A DNA stretch of 47,500 bases from Symbiodinium natans (Eukaryota; Sar; Dinophyceae; Suessiales; Symbiodiniaceae): contig CAJNDS010000608.1 in the NCBI GenBank assembly GCA_905221605.1, positions 20,001 through 67,500 of the forward strand, read 5' to 3'. Numbering within the stretch: position 1 is the first letter of the stretch; the number at the start of each line of letters is the position of its first letter. Below the pieces are notes generated by a model, which was not told the DNA's origin, ran no database searches, and worked only from the letters and a program-made list of their open reading frames with translations. Made by a program: the position numbers and the translations under genes. Shown one piece after another: positions 1 to 9,715 of this stretch.

Positions 1-42
1 TTTTCAGATATCAGCAAGCAGGAGCCCATGAGGGTTGGCTAG

Positions 43-159
43 CTAATCTTCGTAGACTTCCCACTGGCTCTGCTGGATTATCAAGTCCATACTGGCCGCC
101 AAAACCTCGGGGCAGACCGGGGAGGCACACAGCCCGGCGGCATTTTGGCGAGGAGAGGG
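43..159 (-). CDS. Putative last exon, gene A
   Basis: A 39-codon minus-strand reading ends at TAG 43-45 with LIIQQSQWEVYED. Its upstream edge fits an acceptor (CCCCTAAG|). It would be the 3' end of the minus-strand gene. The longer ORF to 414 is fortuitous: it crosses an inverted-repeat element and an AT-rich tract. Confidence 0.4.
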   Translation of the reverse strand, partial: PSPRQNAAGLCASPVCPEVLAASMDLIIQQSQWEVYED

Positions 160-519
160 CTTAGGGGTATGTAAGAGCTCGAAGAAAGCTATGTAACACG
201 ACGTATATATACATATTATGCTATATGTATATGTATATATACATATATAGCAACATAACAACATAACAACATAACAACATGACAATATACCAATCTCGAC
301 CTTTAAAGATATGGGGGTAGTTCTCTGAATTAATGTCCCTTTTGGAGGGTCCGTTTCGAAAAAGTGCCGCCTTGTAATGGGTACCCAAAAAGACCCTAAT
401 TTAGGAACTACCAATTTCGAGGATTTGGGCTGCGGCGGGCTCTGGCCGGCGGGCTCTGGCCTTGGGGGTTAAGAGAGTTGAGGCGTGAGGGCGGGGCTAA
501 GGTGCGGGCATCCACAGTT

Positions 520-740
520 GAGGTGGGGTTTAGGGTTTAGGGTTTAGGGTGAACCCTAAACCCACAGACACAAACCCTGCACTCTGAGGCGTCTGAACCC
601 GAAACCCTAAACCTCTAACACACTACAACCCCTTAATAGACTCCATTCTCCGAAACAAGTTCCCCTAAACCCTAAACCCTAAACCCTAAACCCTAAACCC
701 TAAACCCTAAGCCCTAAACCCTAAACCCATCTAAACCCTA
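520..740. repeat. Interstitial telomeric array, leftmost block
   Basis: TTTAGGG units at 528-551 turn to CCCTAAA units from 552 on, broken by unique spacers. First of the arrays that recur to 46.45 kb. Confidence 0.9.
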
Positions 741-757
741 CACCCTAAACAAGCTGC

Positions 758-872
758 CCCAAATGTGGCGCCGAGGCTCCTCACGGACGCTGGCGGGAGA
801 CAGCCCACCAGACGGTACGGATGCACAGCTCAAGGCTTGCGACGGCTGCACATCACCTGCCTCGTTCATGAG
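758..872 (-). CDS. Putative exon, gene A
   Basis: A unique island between telomeric arrays. Minus reading LMNEAGDVQPSQALSC... is open through the island, with an acceptor CCCCCAAG| at 873-874 and a possible GC donor at 757. No family recognised. Confidence 0.35.
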
Positions 873-929
873 CTTGGGGGTTTTCTTGGGGTTGAGGGCT
901 TAGGGTTTAGGGTTTAGAGCTTAGGGCCT

Positions 930-1190
930 AGGGTTCAGAACCCTTCAGGGGGCTTTGGGCTGGCTTAGGAATTTTGGTGCTGGGAGCGTTTCTGATAGGT
1001 TTTGGGAACTGAGGTACCATAAATCTAGCTACAACAGACCATGGGTGCCAGACTACCGACAGCCCCCCACTAAGATCCTGAGGCCTCACAGAGGGGGGCA
1101 TGAAAGACAACATCACTCACACAAACACACACACACACACACACAGAGAGCCGCTCCTTCCTGGACGCTTCTGATAAGAATAATTGCCTT

Positions 1191-1225
<35 letters not shown>

Positions 1226-1370
1226 TCCTCATTACACTGCGACCCTCCAGGTTGTATAGCCTTACACCCTAACCCGTTAGCGGGTCACTGAACCTTCTCT
1301 TGTCTGGCGCGGGTGTGTGGGCAAGGGGCGAGGGAGCTTAGGCTTGGAGGGTGGGATCCATCGAAGAAAT
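930..1370. other. Island 0.93-1.37 kb: weak exon candidate plus CA and poly-C tracts
   Basis: Minus frame GGLSVVWHPWSVVARF (about 1005-1078) follows AGGCCTCAG|, a weak exon candidate. A (CA)n tract lies at 1124-1145 and a C run at 1194-1223. Nothing else recognised. Confidence 0.25.
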
Positions 1371-1489
1371 TTGGGGTTTAGGGTTTAGGGCTTTAGGCTT
1401 TAGGGCTTTAGGGCTTTAGGCTTTAGGGCTTTAGGGTTTAGGCTGTAGGCTTTAGGGTTTAGGATTTAGGCTTAGGGTTCAGGAGTTTC

Positions 1490-1896
1490 CCTTCCAAAGC
1501 CTGTGGGATAGCACAAAGGCGAAGGCTATTCTCAAGAACAGTCGCCTGGTCCACCCGGGCAATGGCAATGGAAGTAGCTTCCACGTGCTGCTCGACGACT
1601 TGACGGACATCCTCATACGCAAAACCTTGAAGGATGGGGATCTCTGGATCTCGTGGCTCAGAAGCAACCCACTTGCAGGCGCTACGATGCGATTTCTGAT
1701 TCGGAGCTATAATGCACATCCTCACCAGGGGGCGCAAGACCTCCTGCATGCCCTCCATGATAGGTTTTGCTTCGCGCCAGTCCGTGACCAGAAGCACTGT
1801 GTCATCTGAGGACACGTCCCCGAGCCACTGCAGAAAACCCGTACACTTCTTGTGGACAACGAGCCGCAAGCCGCACTCCTCCGATATTCGCGCCAG
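1490..1896 (-). CDS. Large exon of gene A, unrecognised protein
   Basis: About 135 codons open on the minus strand, far longer than other islands, giving CGLRLVVHKKC, VLLVTDWREAKP and IPILQGFAYEDVRQVVEQH. Alternating hydrophobic strands suggest an alpha/beta domain but no family is recognised. The acceptor GAAGAG| (1897-1898) joins in phase 0 to the exon at 2031-2096. The 3' edge is GC at 1500 or GA near 1489; telomeric repeats begin immediately after. Confidence 0.5.
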
Positions 1897-2030
1897 CTCT
1901 TCATGTGTGCCTTAGTTGTCCAGTAACCCGGGGGATCTGAAGGTTAACCTTTGGGATTATAAGGGGATTCTCTTACCCCAAAAAGGTTAAAGGATACCTA
2001 CTCTACTACTAAGGTGCTTTGGTGCTCCAC

Positions 2031-2096
2031 CTTCTTGCAGTGCTCGAAGCACCAGGCCAGCCACGCGTCGCCCTGAGGACGCACCACAGCGGAAGG
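2031..2096 (-). CDS. Exon of gene A
   Basis: 22 codons, phase 0 at both ends (PSAVVRPQGDAWLAWCFEHC plus KK). Acceptor ATGATGCAG|; donor AAG|GTGGAG. The join to the next exon gives EHCKK-LARISEECG, a smooth reading across the intron. Confidence 0.45.
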
Positions 2097-2167
2097 CTGC
2101 ATCATTATCACTGCCCTATATCCCCCTATATATATATATACCCTTTAAGGGATGTTATGTGGGGTAC

Positions 2168-2232
2168 CTCATACAGAACCACTGCACTGTAGCCCTGACA
2201 CTCTGCCCGAAAGCGCGAACCCGAACTGTTGC
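2168..2232 (-). CDS. Exon of gene A
   Basis: 65 nt, entering with two bases after CACCTCAG| and leaving in phase 0 at GAG|GTACCC. It reads NSSGSRFRAECQGYSAVVLY and joins in phase to both neighbours. The intron to 2097 is an AT-rich fragment of the TACCC...GGGTA short element. Confidence 0.45.
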
Positions 2233-2291
2233 CTGAGGTGGACTGATGCTTGGCAGAGGCAAATCGTCACATGTGCTGGAGCCAGGTCGTG

Positions 2292-2418
2292 AGCCGTTTA
2301 GGGTTGAGGGTTTAGGTTTAGAGTTTAGGGTTTAGGTTTAGGGTTTAGGGTTTAGGGTTTAGGGTTTAGGGTTTAGGGTTTAGGGTTTAGGGTTTAGGGT
2401 TTAGGGTTTAGGGTTTAG
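2292..2418 (+). repeat. (TTTAGGG)n array
   Basis: About 17 near-perfect units, the last 80 bp exact. Confidence 0.95.
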
Positions 2419-2445
2419 CAAGTACATAAATACTAAACCCTAAGC

Positions 2446-2566
2446 CGGCTCTACTTCCGGCTACTGGCGCACACGGCTCAGCCCCAAAACCCATGATTGA
2501 GCGGCTTTTTGCGAGAGCTTGTGGCTCAGAGTTTACGGACTCGAGTAAATTGTTCAATGAAGGGGC
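2446..2566 (-). CDS. Exon of gene A
   Basis: 121 nt, phase 0 in and 1 out, reading APSLNNLLESVNSEPQALAK and onward. Acceptor AAAATAG|; donor is a GC site, CCG|GCTTAGGG, that runs directly into telomere-type repeats. Phase matches the exon at 2168-2232. Confidence 0.4.
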
Positions 2567-2810
2567 CTATTTTTGCTTGTTTTGGGTAGATTCAACATTT
2601 ATCTGATGTCATTTCCCAAACTATATCCCCAAGCCTCCCAAAGGTAGCACCAGAGACTCCATTGCCCACTTAGGGAACTCGACTCGAGTTTAGAACGGGA
2701 TCCGAAAATGATTTACGGAATATCCTCAAACTCCAAACCCTAAACCCTGAGCCCTAGTTTACCCCAACCCTAGACCCTAAACCCTAAACCCCCTTGTTGA
2801 GAGAACTGAC

Positions 2811-2905
2811 CATATGGCACCTGCAGCATACGGCGTACGGTTTCTTCAGATCTTCGATCTCTGGGCATTCCGCGACCAGTGCATTCCGCGACCAGTATCT
2901 CAATC
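2811..2905 (-). CDS. Exon of gene A with telomeric acceptor
   Basis: 95 nt reading LRYWSRNALVAECPEIEDLK and a CCRCH motif. The acceptor is the telomere unit itself, GGGTTTAG|GATTG. A GT donor lies at 2810 (ATG|GTCAG). Phases match the exons on both sides. A 16-bp tandem duplication (2865-2896) lies inside. Confidence 0.45.
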
Positions 2906-2949
2906 CTAAACCCTAAACCCTAAACCCTAAACCCTAAACCACGAAGTTC

Positions 2950-3036
2950 CCATGAAGGGGTCCTGGTTCTGCCCTAGAGCCCGGTTGATCAGTGGGTCTG
3001 TAAGGTTGTACACTGAGGCCCGTTCGGTCTTGCCCC
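2950..3036 (-). CDS. Exon of gene A
   Basis: 87 nt reading KTERASVYNLTDPLINRALG and QDPFMG. Acceptor TCGTAAG|; GA donor ATGG|GAACTT. The following intron, 2906-2949, is 44 bp and mostly TTTAGGG units. Phase joins correctly to 2811-2905. Confidence 0.45.
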
Positions 3037-3426
3037 CTTACGAAACTAAAATGTTGGCACCCTGCCTGTGGGGAAGCTACGATCACCCTAAACCCTGAAC
3101 CCTAAACCCTAAACCCTAAACCCCAAACCCTAAACCCTAAACCCTAAAGGGGCCTAAAGTGGGGAAAGACTTCTGCTCGAGATCATAAGCCCTACCTTAA
3201 CTTGCCTGTTCGTAGAAACCTGCAACGGCGAATGCTTCGGCTGTACATACATATGCTCGTGCATAATATAATATAATATAACATAATATAATATAATATA
3301 GTATAGTATAATATAATATATATATATATATATATATAATCTATGTCCATATCGATTTATATATATACACATATATGTACACCGCCACAAAAACATGTCA
3401 GCTGTTTGTTCAAAAAACCCAGGTAC

Positions 3427-3498
3427 CACCAAAGCTGCATCGAACCCCACACCCGGCTCAACCCAGATGAGCTGACAGTTCATCCAGAGAGGCGCCTT
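3427..3498 (-). CDS. Exon of gene A
   Basis: 24 codons, phase 0 at both ends, KAPLWMNCQLIWVEPGVGF... Acceptor TACTTGAG|, donor GTG|GTACCTG. In phase with the upstream exon (3682-3746). An exon between this one and 2950-3036 is needed because those two phases do not match directly. Confidence 0.4.
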
Positions 3499-3681
3499 CT
3501 CAAGTATGTGGAAGTTTCCGAAACCAGGGGTACCTTATTGGGGTCCTTACTATCAGGGGATCCTACTATTTGAGTGACAAAAGCAGGGGTTCTTATCCTA
3601 AACCCTAAACCCTAGACCTTAGACCCTAAACCCTAAGCTCTAAAACCCTAAACCCTAAACCCTAAACCCTAAACCCTAAAC

Positions 3682-3746
3682 CATGTGGATAGGGTGTTGG
3701 CTACCAGGCTGCTTGTGCTGCAGCTCGGCTTGCTCCTGCATGGCGA
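3682..3746 (-). CDS. Exon of gene A with telomeric donor
   Basis: 65 nt reading AMQEQAELQHKQPGSQHPIH. The donor is formed by the telomeric array, ATG|GTTTAGGG. Acceptor CCGGTCAG|. Enters with two bases, matching phase 1 of the exon at 3988-4054. Confidence 0.4.
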
Positions 3747-3757
3747 CTGACCGGGTT

Positions 3758-3983
3758 TTGGGTTTAGGGTTTAGGGTTTCGGGTTTAGGGTTTAGGGTTT
3801 AGGGTTTCGGGTTTCGGGTTTCGGGTTTTTTCGGGTTTCGGGTTTAGGGTTTAGGGTTTAGGGTTTAGGGTTTAGGGTTTAGGGTTTAGGGTTTAGGGTT
3901 TAGGGTTTAGGGTTTAGGGTTTAGGGTTTAGGGTTTAGGGTTTAGGGTTTAGGGTTTAGGGTTTAGGGTTTAGGGTTTAGGGT
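3758..3983 (+). repeat. (TTTAGGG)n array with TTTCGGG block
   Basis: TTTCGGG variants cluster at 3776-3844, followed by about 20 exact TTTAGGG units. Confidence 0.95.
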
Positions 3984-3987
3984 CTGC

Positions 3988-4054
3988 GCTGTGAATACCA
4001 CTGCCTTTTGGCACGTTCGTCCCTTACCACTTCTCGGACAAAGCCGGATTTCCC
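3988..4054 (-). CDS. Exon of gene A with telomeric acceptor
   Basis: 67 nt reading KSGFVREVVRDERAKRQWYS. Acceptor is TTTAG|GG of the flanking array; GC donor CAGC|GCAGACC. Phase 0 in fits the exon at 11118-11180, so the retrotransposon would lie inside the intervening intron. Confidence 0.4.
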
Positions 4055-4126
4055 CTAAACCCTAAAGCCTAAATCCGAAAAAGCCTCCGCAAGCCACCCT
4101 TGAAGCCTGTACAGGTCCCTCTCTCC

Positions 4127-4288
4127 GAAACCCTAAACCCTGAACCCTAAACCCTAAACCCCAAACCCTAAACCCTAAACCCCAAACCCTAAATCCTAAA
4201 CCCTGAACCCTAAACCCTAAACCCTAAACCCTAAACCCTAAACCCTAAACCCTAAACCCTAAACCCTAAACCCTAAACCCTAAACCCT
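4127..4288 (-). repeat. (CCCTAAA)n array at the retrotransposon 5' edge
   Basis: About 22 units, with CCCTGAA and CCCCAAA variants in the first half. Confidence 0.95.
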
Positions 4289-4744
4289 GAGGCGTTTCTG
4301 TTTAAGCAGGGTTGTAGTTTTCGGCCACGCGGCCGATCCAACTGCTGCTGGCAGTGACCCCAGGCGAGGCCCTTTGTTGGCCCGCGCTTCTGGCGCTCAG
4401 GTGGCAACCTTCTTCCTGGCCTTTAGCTGTCGATTCGCTCGGCCTACAGGTTTCTGGGAGAAGACAGTGTATGAGAGTCAGTGTTTACGCAAAGTCCTTG
4501 GTGTTTGCATCTCTTGTCGTCATATTTGGCGGTCTTCTTTTGCAGCGCCACGCCGCGTCAAACAGAGACAGCGGCACATCGAAGATTGAGAAAGCAACGT
4601 ACCAGGAGCAGAACCATCCTAAGAACCTCGACCTCTGGCGTAGCAGTGTACCCGGACACTGTGTTGGACCAGGCTGTGAAAGTGCTGACACGGCACCATT
4701 CCAGGTCAGGACTTCCAGGGTTACAACGCAAAGCGTCGGCAGGC

Positions 4745-5722
4745 ATGACAAGCTGGAGATGCTCGCAGTGCAAACAGCAGGTGAAGGCTACCAGCAGCTA
4801 TTGTGGACAGTGCGGGCGGCATTGGACTGCAGAAGGCTCTGGGGGCTCATACTTGTCGCAGCATACTGCGCAGGCACCGTGGAAGTCGGGATCCAGGAAC
4901 TGGGAGAAGCAGGAGTGGTGGGGACGTTCTCCATCCCCACGTCCAGCCAGGGCATCACCGCGAAGGCGGAGACCCAAGAGTGTTGCGGTAGACCCTGGGG
5001 CGAGACCCACAGTTCCAGCAGCGCCCAAGGCGGCAGCTTTACCGGCTCCCCCGCGGGCTGGAGCGGTCAGTGCGCCCAAGGCGCCGACCAGCGTGGCTGC
5101 AGCTTCTTCCAGCAACCCCGAGAAGCAAGCTCTGGATGCATTGTTGAAGGCTATGAGTGCTTCCAGGGAAACTTTGTCACCAGAGCTTTTGGCTTTGCTA
5201 GAGCAGCATGGACAAGAGGACACTGCCATCGAAGCCAAGAGTCTTCATCGTGCTGTGTCGGCACAGGCTGCTGCAAAGAAAGAGCTACACGCCCTCCGCA
5301 CCAAGCGAGCCCAGTACTCAGCGTCCTGGGCAGCTTATGTGGAGCAGGTAGCCAACACAGTACAAGAACAAGTGCAGGAACATTCTACAATAATGCAAGG
5401 TTACACGGACAAGGAGGCTCAGTGGCAGCAGGCTTTAGCCGATGCTACCGCAGAGCTGTCAAGGTTGGCCAGAGAGAACCCTTCTGTTGTAGATGTCTCG
5501 GACGAGGACAGCGACATTATGGTGGCAGACTTGGTTGCAGTCGAACAAGCGGCAGCCACTGCCCATGCAAAGCAACAGGAGCGTACGGACGCTTTACTTC
5601 AGGCGCTGCAGGCCGCCAAGGAGCAGGCTACAGAGGCCGTGGAGAGGGAGCGGACTCCCAGACGTTCCAAAAAAGCGGAGGAGGAAGCTGCGCAGCTTTC
5701 TCCCCCTCGCAATGCTCCATGA
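4745..5722 (+). CDS. Retrotransposon ORF1, zinc-ribbon and coiled-coil protein
   Basis: About 325 residues from the ATG at 4745. The frame stays open upstream to 4481 without ATG, so the start is chosen because it directly precedes the first domain. Residues 4-24 hold a zinc ribbon with cysteines 6, 9, 20 and 23 (CxxC...CxxC). A proline/alanine/serine-rich basic linker follows to about residue 130, then a long Ala/Gln/Glu-rich region likely to be coiled coil, and an acidic patch (VSDEDSD). This fits an ORF1 nucleic-acid-binding/multimerising protein that coats the element RNA. The large frame-1 ORF over the same DNA (4354-5718) is a shadow. The stop overlaps the ORF2 start. Confidence 0.75.
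   Translation: MTSWRCSQCKQQVKATSSYCGQCGRHWTAEGSGGSYLSQHTAQAPWKSGSRNWEKQEWWGRSPSPRPARASPRRRRPKSVAVDPGARPTVPAAPKAAALPAPPRAGAVSAPKAPTSVAAASSSNPEKQALDALLKAMSASRETLSPELLALLEQHGQEDTAIEAKSLHRAVSAQAAAKKELHALRTKRAQYSASWAAYVEQVANTVQEQVQEHSTIMQGYTDKEAQWQQALADATAELSRLARENPSVVDVSDEDSDIMVADLVAVEQAAATAHAKQQERTDALLQALQAAKEQATEAVERERTPRRSKKAEEEAAQLSPPRNAP
5719..5722 (+). promoter_or_regulatory. ATGA stop-start overlap joining ORF1 and ORF2
   Basis: The ORF2 ATG (5719-5721) overlaps the ORF1 stop TGA (5720-5722). Such overlaps are known in some LINEs (for example SART1), where ORF2 is translated by termination-reinitiation. The position is seen directly; the mechanism here is inferred. Confidence 0.6.
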
Positions 5723-7404
5723 CGAGCCTTCGGGGACCCATGGAGCTTCAGGACCCAGCAGAGACCCGGACGATCCCTTTGCACAGCATTGTTACGGCCG
5801 AGGACTATGTCAGCCCGATGCTTGCAGTGTGGGTCGCTCTGCAGTGGCATTTTAGTGATGTTTTCGGGGATCAGGGGTTTCCCTTCAAGGGCGATCAGGA
5901 TCCTAGACTTGGGGAGCTGGTGGATGAGCCAGCGTGGGTGTTTGAATCGCAGCTTTCTTGGCGGCAAGTTTCCTTGCCAGCCTCGGAGGCAGCCCTCAAT
6001 GACAGCGACCGGACATGTGAAGTGCGCCCGTGCGCGAAAGCACACATGGACAGCCAGTGCTTTCTCGAGCCAGGCGTACCTGCGACGCATGTCCGGGCCA
6101 AGTCATGCTTGAAGACCGGCGCCCTTGGCAATGCGACGAAGAAGGGCAATGTTCGCTTCACTGAGTCCACGGTGACAGCTGTGACTTTGGCCAGTTTGGC
6201 CAACTGTAGAAACGAGACTGAGGCCCTGTGTACAGGCTCCAACGCGGCCAGGGCTGTTTCTTTTGCACGGGCAGATGACTCAGACACTGAAGCTAGTTAC
6301 ATTGGCATGTGCTCGCAGGAGTTTTCCTCAGTGGTCCATCTTCATGACTGCCTGCTGGCCCCTCCAACCGGATCCATTGAGGAGCTACACCAGCTGCTCG
6401 AATTTGCGAAAGTGCCGTGGTGGGATTTCTGGAGGCGAGACGTTGAGAAGCTTGGGTTGACCCTTGACATGCTTCACCACCTTGCTTGCAGCCCTCCGCT
6501 TGTTGGCGCTCCAGTGTCCTTTTGCGTTTTTGTCGATGGCTCAGCCAGTGACGGCCAAGCGGGCTGGGGTCTTTCACTTTTTGCCTTCAACGGCTATCAG
6601 TGGGCTTTTGTCGGATGGGCTGGTGACGGTTTGCAGGCCCCCGGAAGCACTAACAATGATGCTGAGTGCCAGGGACTTCTTATGGCCTTGGCTTGGTGCA
6701 TGAGCCTTCCACCCCTTGTTGCTGTCGAGGTCGTTGTAGATTCTACCTTTTCTATGGCGTGCGCTGAGGGCAGTCATGGCATCGAAGAGCAGGATTGCTG
6801 GGCCCCTGCTGTTGCTGTTAGGTTCTTCAAGCAGTGGCTTGAGAGATGGCAGCGCCCGGTGTGCTTGAGTTGGACTCCTTCACATGCTGGCACCTTTGGA
6901 AACGAGATGGCAGATAGGGTCGCGGCTTTCGCATCTCGTCAGGGCTTTGGAAGCGCAAAGATTCCAGCCTTCCTGCCGAAGTTGATTCGTCACCCTCTCC
7001 TGGCTTGGATCTGGGCTGCTTCAGAGAAGGTCCCGGGTCTGGTGTGCTTGGAACAGTTACAACAGGGTACGTATGAACATGCTGATAGCATACCTGGCGA
7101 GTGTGCGCAAGCTATCTTGGACGATACTGTTCACTGCGCGGCAGCGTCTCCCAAGCATGTCGAGCTGCGACTCTGCACAGCTAACGTGTGCACTTTGAAG
7201 AACAAGTGCCCAGTACTACGGAAACAGTGCGCGGAAGAGCAAGTGATGCTTGTTGCCTTGCAAGAGACACGGTTGTCGTCGGACGCTTTCTACATGACTG
7301 ACGGGTGGATTGTGGCACAGTCAGCTGCCAAGCTTGGTCAGGACGGATGCGCTTTCTGGCTCAATGTCGACAAGTGGCGTCGTGAACTTGTGTTAAATCT
7401 TTTG
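5719..7404 (+). pseudogene. Retrotransposon ORF2, part 1: N-terminal region, RNase H, start of APE endonuclease
   Basis: Frame-1 reading from the overlapping ATG. Residues 1-260 are unrecognised. An RNase HI fold follows (about 265-405) with a complete catalytic set: D273 (FVDGSASD), E316 (NNDAECQG), D341 (VVVDST), H389 and D399 (SHAG...GNEMAD). Spacing closely matches E. coli RNase HI. The endonuclease begins at about residue 485 with N489 (TANVCTL) and E516 (LQETRL). The true frame is lost near 7396-7404; frame 1 then runs as junk to 7491. RNase H placed before the endonuclease is the unusual point; in LINEs it normally follows the reverse transcriptase. Confidence 0.8.
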
Positions 7405-9715
7405 GGCTTGAGCAAGTTGTCGTGCTTGGTGCCAGGCATGATTGGCTTGTCGTCCGAGTGTGTTGTGGTACCTTTGATGGCATCTTTGTGACGTTCAGAG
7501 CCCCTCACTCGCTTAGACCTGAGCATGAAATTCGCCACTGGTGGATGGAAGCCAGACGGGAAATAAAAGGGCTCAAAGGTGTTGCGCCCATTTTCGTCAT
7601 GGCTGATTGCAATGCTCAAGTCGCTTCTGATGAAGGTGGTGTTGTTGGGTCTCTTGCTGGTAGCGTAGAGGATGTCGCTGGGAGCCTTTTGGTTGAACTT
7701 TGTTTGGAAGCGGGACTTGCGCTTGCGAACACTTTCCCTTGCGCCCAGTTTCGAGACCACTTGCAGCTCACTTGGCGGGATCGGTGTCTTGATTACATTG
7801 CATTGCCAGTGCCGTTGTTGGTTGGGTCGGAAGTGCATCAGGTTGACATTGATCTGTGCAACCCTCATGACGATCACCAAGCCCTGTGTGTGAATGTGAA
7901 AGTTCCATGCAGAAAAGCGGTCAAGTTGCCCAAGGCACGCAGGACGCGCGCGAGGACGCGTATCGTGCGTAGTCCGGGGTGGGGGTGCAATGTCCATAAG
8001 CATGCAGAACACATTTTCAGAGCTGCGCAGTTAAGTCAGCAAGCCCAAGCTAAGGCAAAGCCTCTTAAGCCGTTTGTTTCTGAAGACACTTGGAAACTTA
8101 TCGTTTTTAAGAGAGGGCAGCTGGCAAAGAAGAAACGATGCATGACGGAGTTGCGCAGAGCTATTTTGTGTGGTTGCTTCCGGGCATGGGCCGGTGTGGC
8201 GGGTAACTCTTTTCAGCTTAGACGGAGTTCGGCGAGTCCCTGTCGCATCATTGCTTGGCATGTGAAGTTGACGACTGCATGGTTTGGGATCTCTTGGGCT
8301 ACGAGCCGAGTTGGAGGTTTGTTGGCGAAAGACAAGAGTCAGTACATTGAGGGATTGGTCGATGAGGCACGTCGTGCAGCCGGAAATGGAAACACCAAGG
8401 CCTTGTGGCACGCGTTGCGTTTTTTCCGTAAAGGTGCACAGGCCAAGAAAATGTTTCGCGCGCTCCCGTTCCTCCTCGATGAGAATGGTGAGGTGGCTGC
8501 GGACACGGACGCGCAAACTGCGCTTAAGGCACGGCACTTCGGGAGCATGGAAGCGGCCAAGCCATGTGATGCTCGGCAGGCTGCTGCGTGCCAGTTGGAG
8601 CCCGTGCAGCAGTTTGGTGACACTTTTTCCTTGCGCGAACTCCCCACGTTGTATCAAATGGAACAGGCGATAGCCAAGCTGCCAAGGTCCAAGGCCGCTG
8701 GGCCCAGCGGGGTACGAAACGAGTACTGGCTTCAGGACAGTGCAGCAAGTGCCCGGTTGTGGCTCCCGATCACACTGAAGACTCATGTGAGGCTGAGTGA
8801 ACCGGCGCGTCTGGCGACTGGGATCTTGCATTGTTTATATAAAGGCAAAGGCATGATGAGTCAACTGTCAAACTGGAGGTCAATATTCCTCATGGAAGGA
8901 ATTGGAGGGGCCAGCAGAAAGATGCTGAGAGGACCTCTGGTTAAGCATCTGGAGATGCACTCGTCCCCGATGATGCAAGGATGCAAAAAGGGTTCCTGCA
9001 GTGCAGCCCTGACGCATTTCGCGCTGACTTGGTTAAAGGTACACAGAGCCAAGAAACATTGCGCAGGTCTTGTGTTCCTTGCTTTGCGGTCTGCATTTTA
9101 TCGCGTGCTCCGTGGCCGGTTGCTTGGAAGTCGATGGACTGATGCGGCAATTTGCGATGTCTTAGCCCAGATGAAAGTGGATCCGGCGTTGTTTCAAGAC
9201 ATTTTGGATTGGTCTCATGGACCTTCCTTGTTGTCTGGGGTCACAAACCATGTTGCGAGGGCGGTGCGTTCCCTTTTCCGTTTTTCAGCCTTTCTCATTC
9301 CGCAGGAGGGGAGTATGCATGTCTCAAGGTCGGGCTCTAGGCCCGGCGATAGCATCGCCGACGTTCTTTTCTCCTTGGTTATGGCGGACGCCATGGGGGC
9401 CATTGAAAGCGAGTTGAGAAGAGACTTTCCGGACATGTATGGAGAGCTGGAACTCTGCCCCTCGCATCCGGTATGGGCGGACGACGCATGTTTCCCTTTT
9501 TGGACGAGCTCTGCGGACAATGTTGCAGCGGTAGCGACGCACGTGGCTCGCACTGTTCACTGCGAATGTAGCAGGCGAGCCCTTGAGCCAAATTATGGAC
9601 CGGAAAAGACGGAGTGTCTTTTGGTTCGTGGGGGGCCTGGCTCACGTCAAGCGCGAATGCGGATGTTTGCTGGCGTGGGTTGCTTGGAGTTTGAGGCTCA
9701 TGGTGTAAATGCCGA
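7396..9715 (+). pseudogene. Retrotransposon ORF2, part 2: APE endonuclease C-terminus and reverse transcriptase
   Basis: Frame 3 picks up the endonuclease (EQVVVLGARHDW from about 7405) with ADCN at 7602-7613, LDYI at 7788-7799 and the terminal catalytic DDH at 7869-7877. The reverse transcriptase follows from about 8640: KAAGPSG (motif 0), CLYKGKG with NWRSI, motif A at about 9072-9107, motif B SRPGDS near 9330-9347 and motif C WADD at 9474-9485. In motif A the expected catalytic Asp is Ala (codon GCT, 9081-9083; reads VFLALRSAFYRV). Motif C aspartates are intact. The frame is lost at about 9705-9716; both breaks fit a single-base deletion. Confidence 0.85.

Noticed and set aside
43-414. 123-aa minus ORF as a whole gene
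   Set aside because: Its first two thirds lie in an inverted-repeat element and TATATG/CATAACAA tracts; only the last 39 codons look coding.
4354-5718. First part of the 1045-aa frame-1 ORF as protein
   Set aside because: ORF1 in the other frame has a zinc ribbon, coiled coil and sensible composition here; the frame-1 reading lacks any domain until after 5719.
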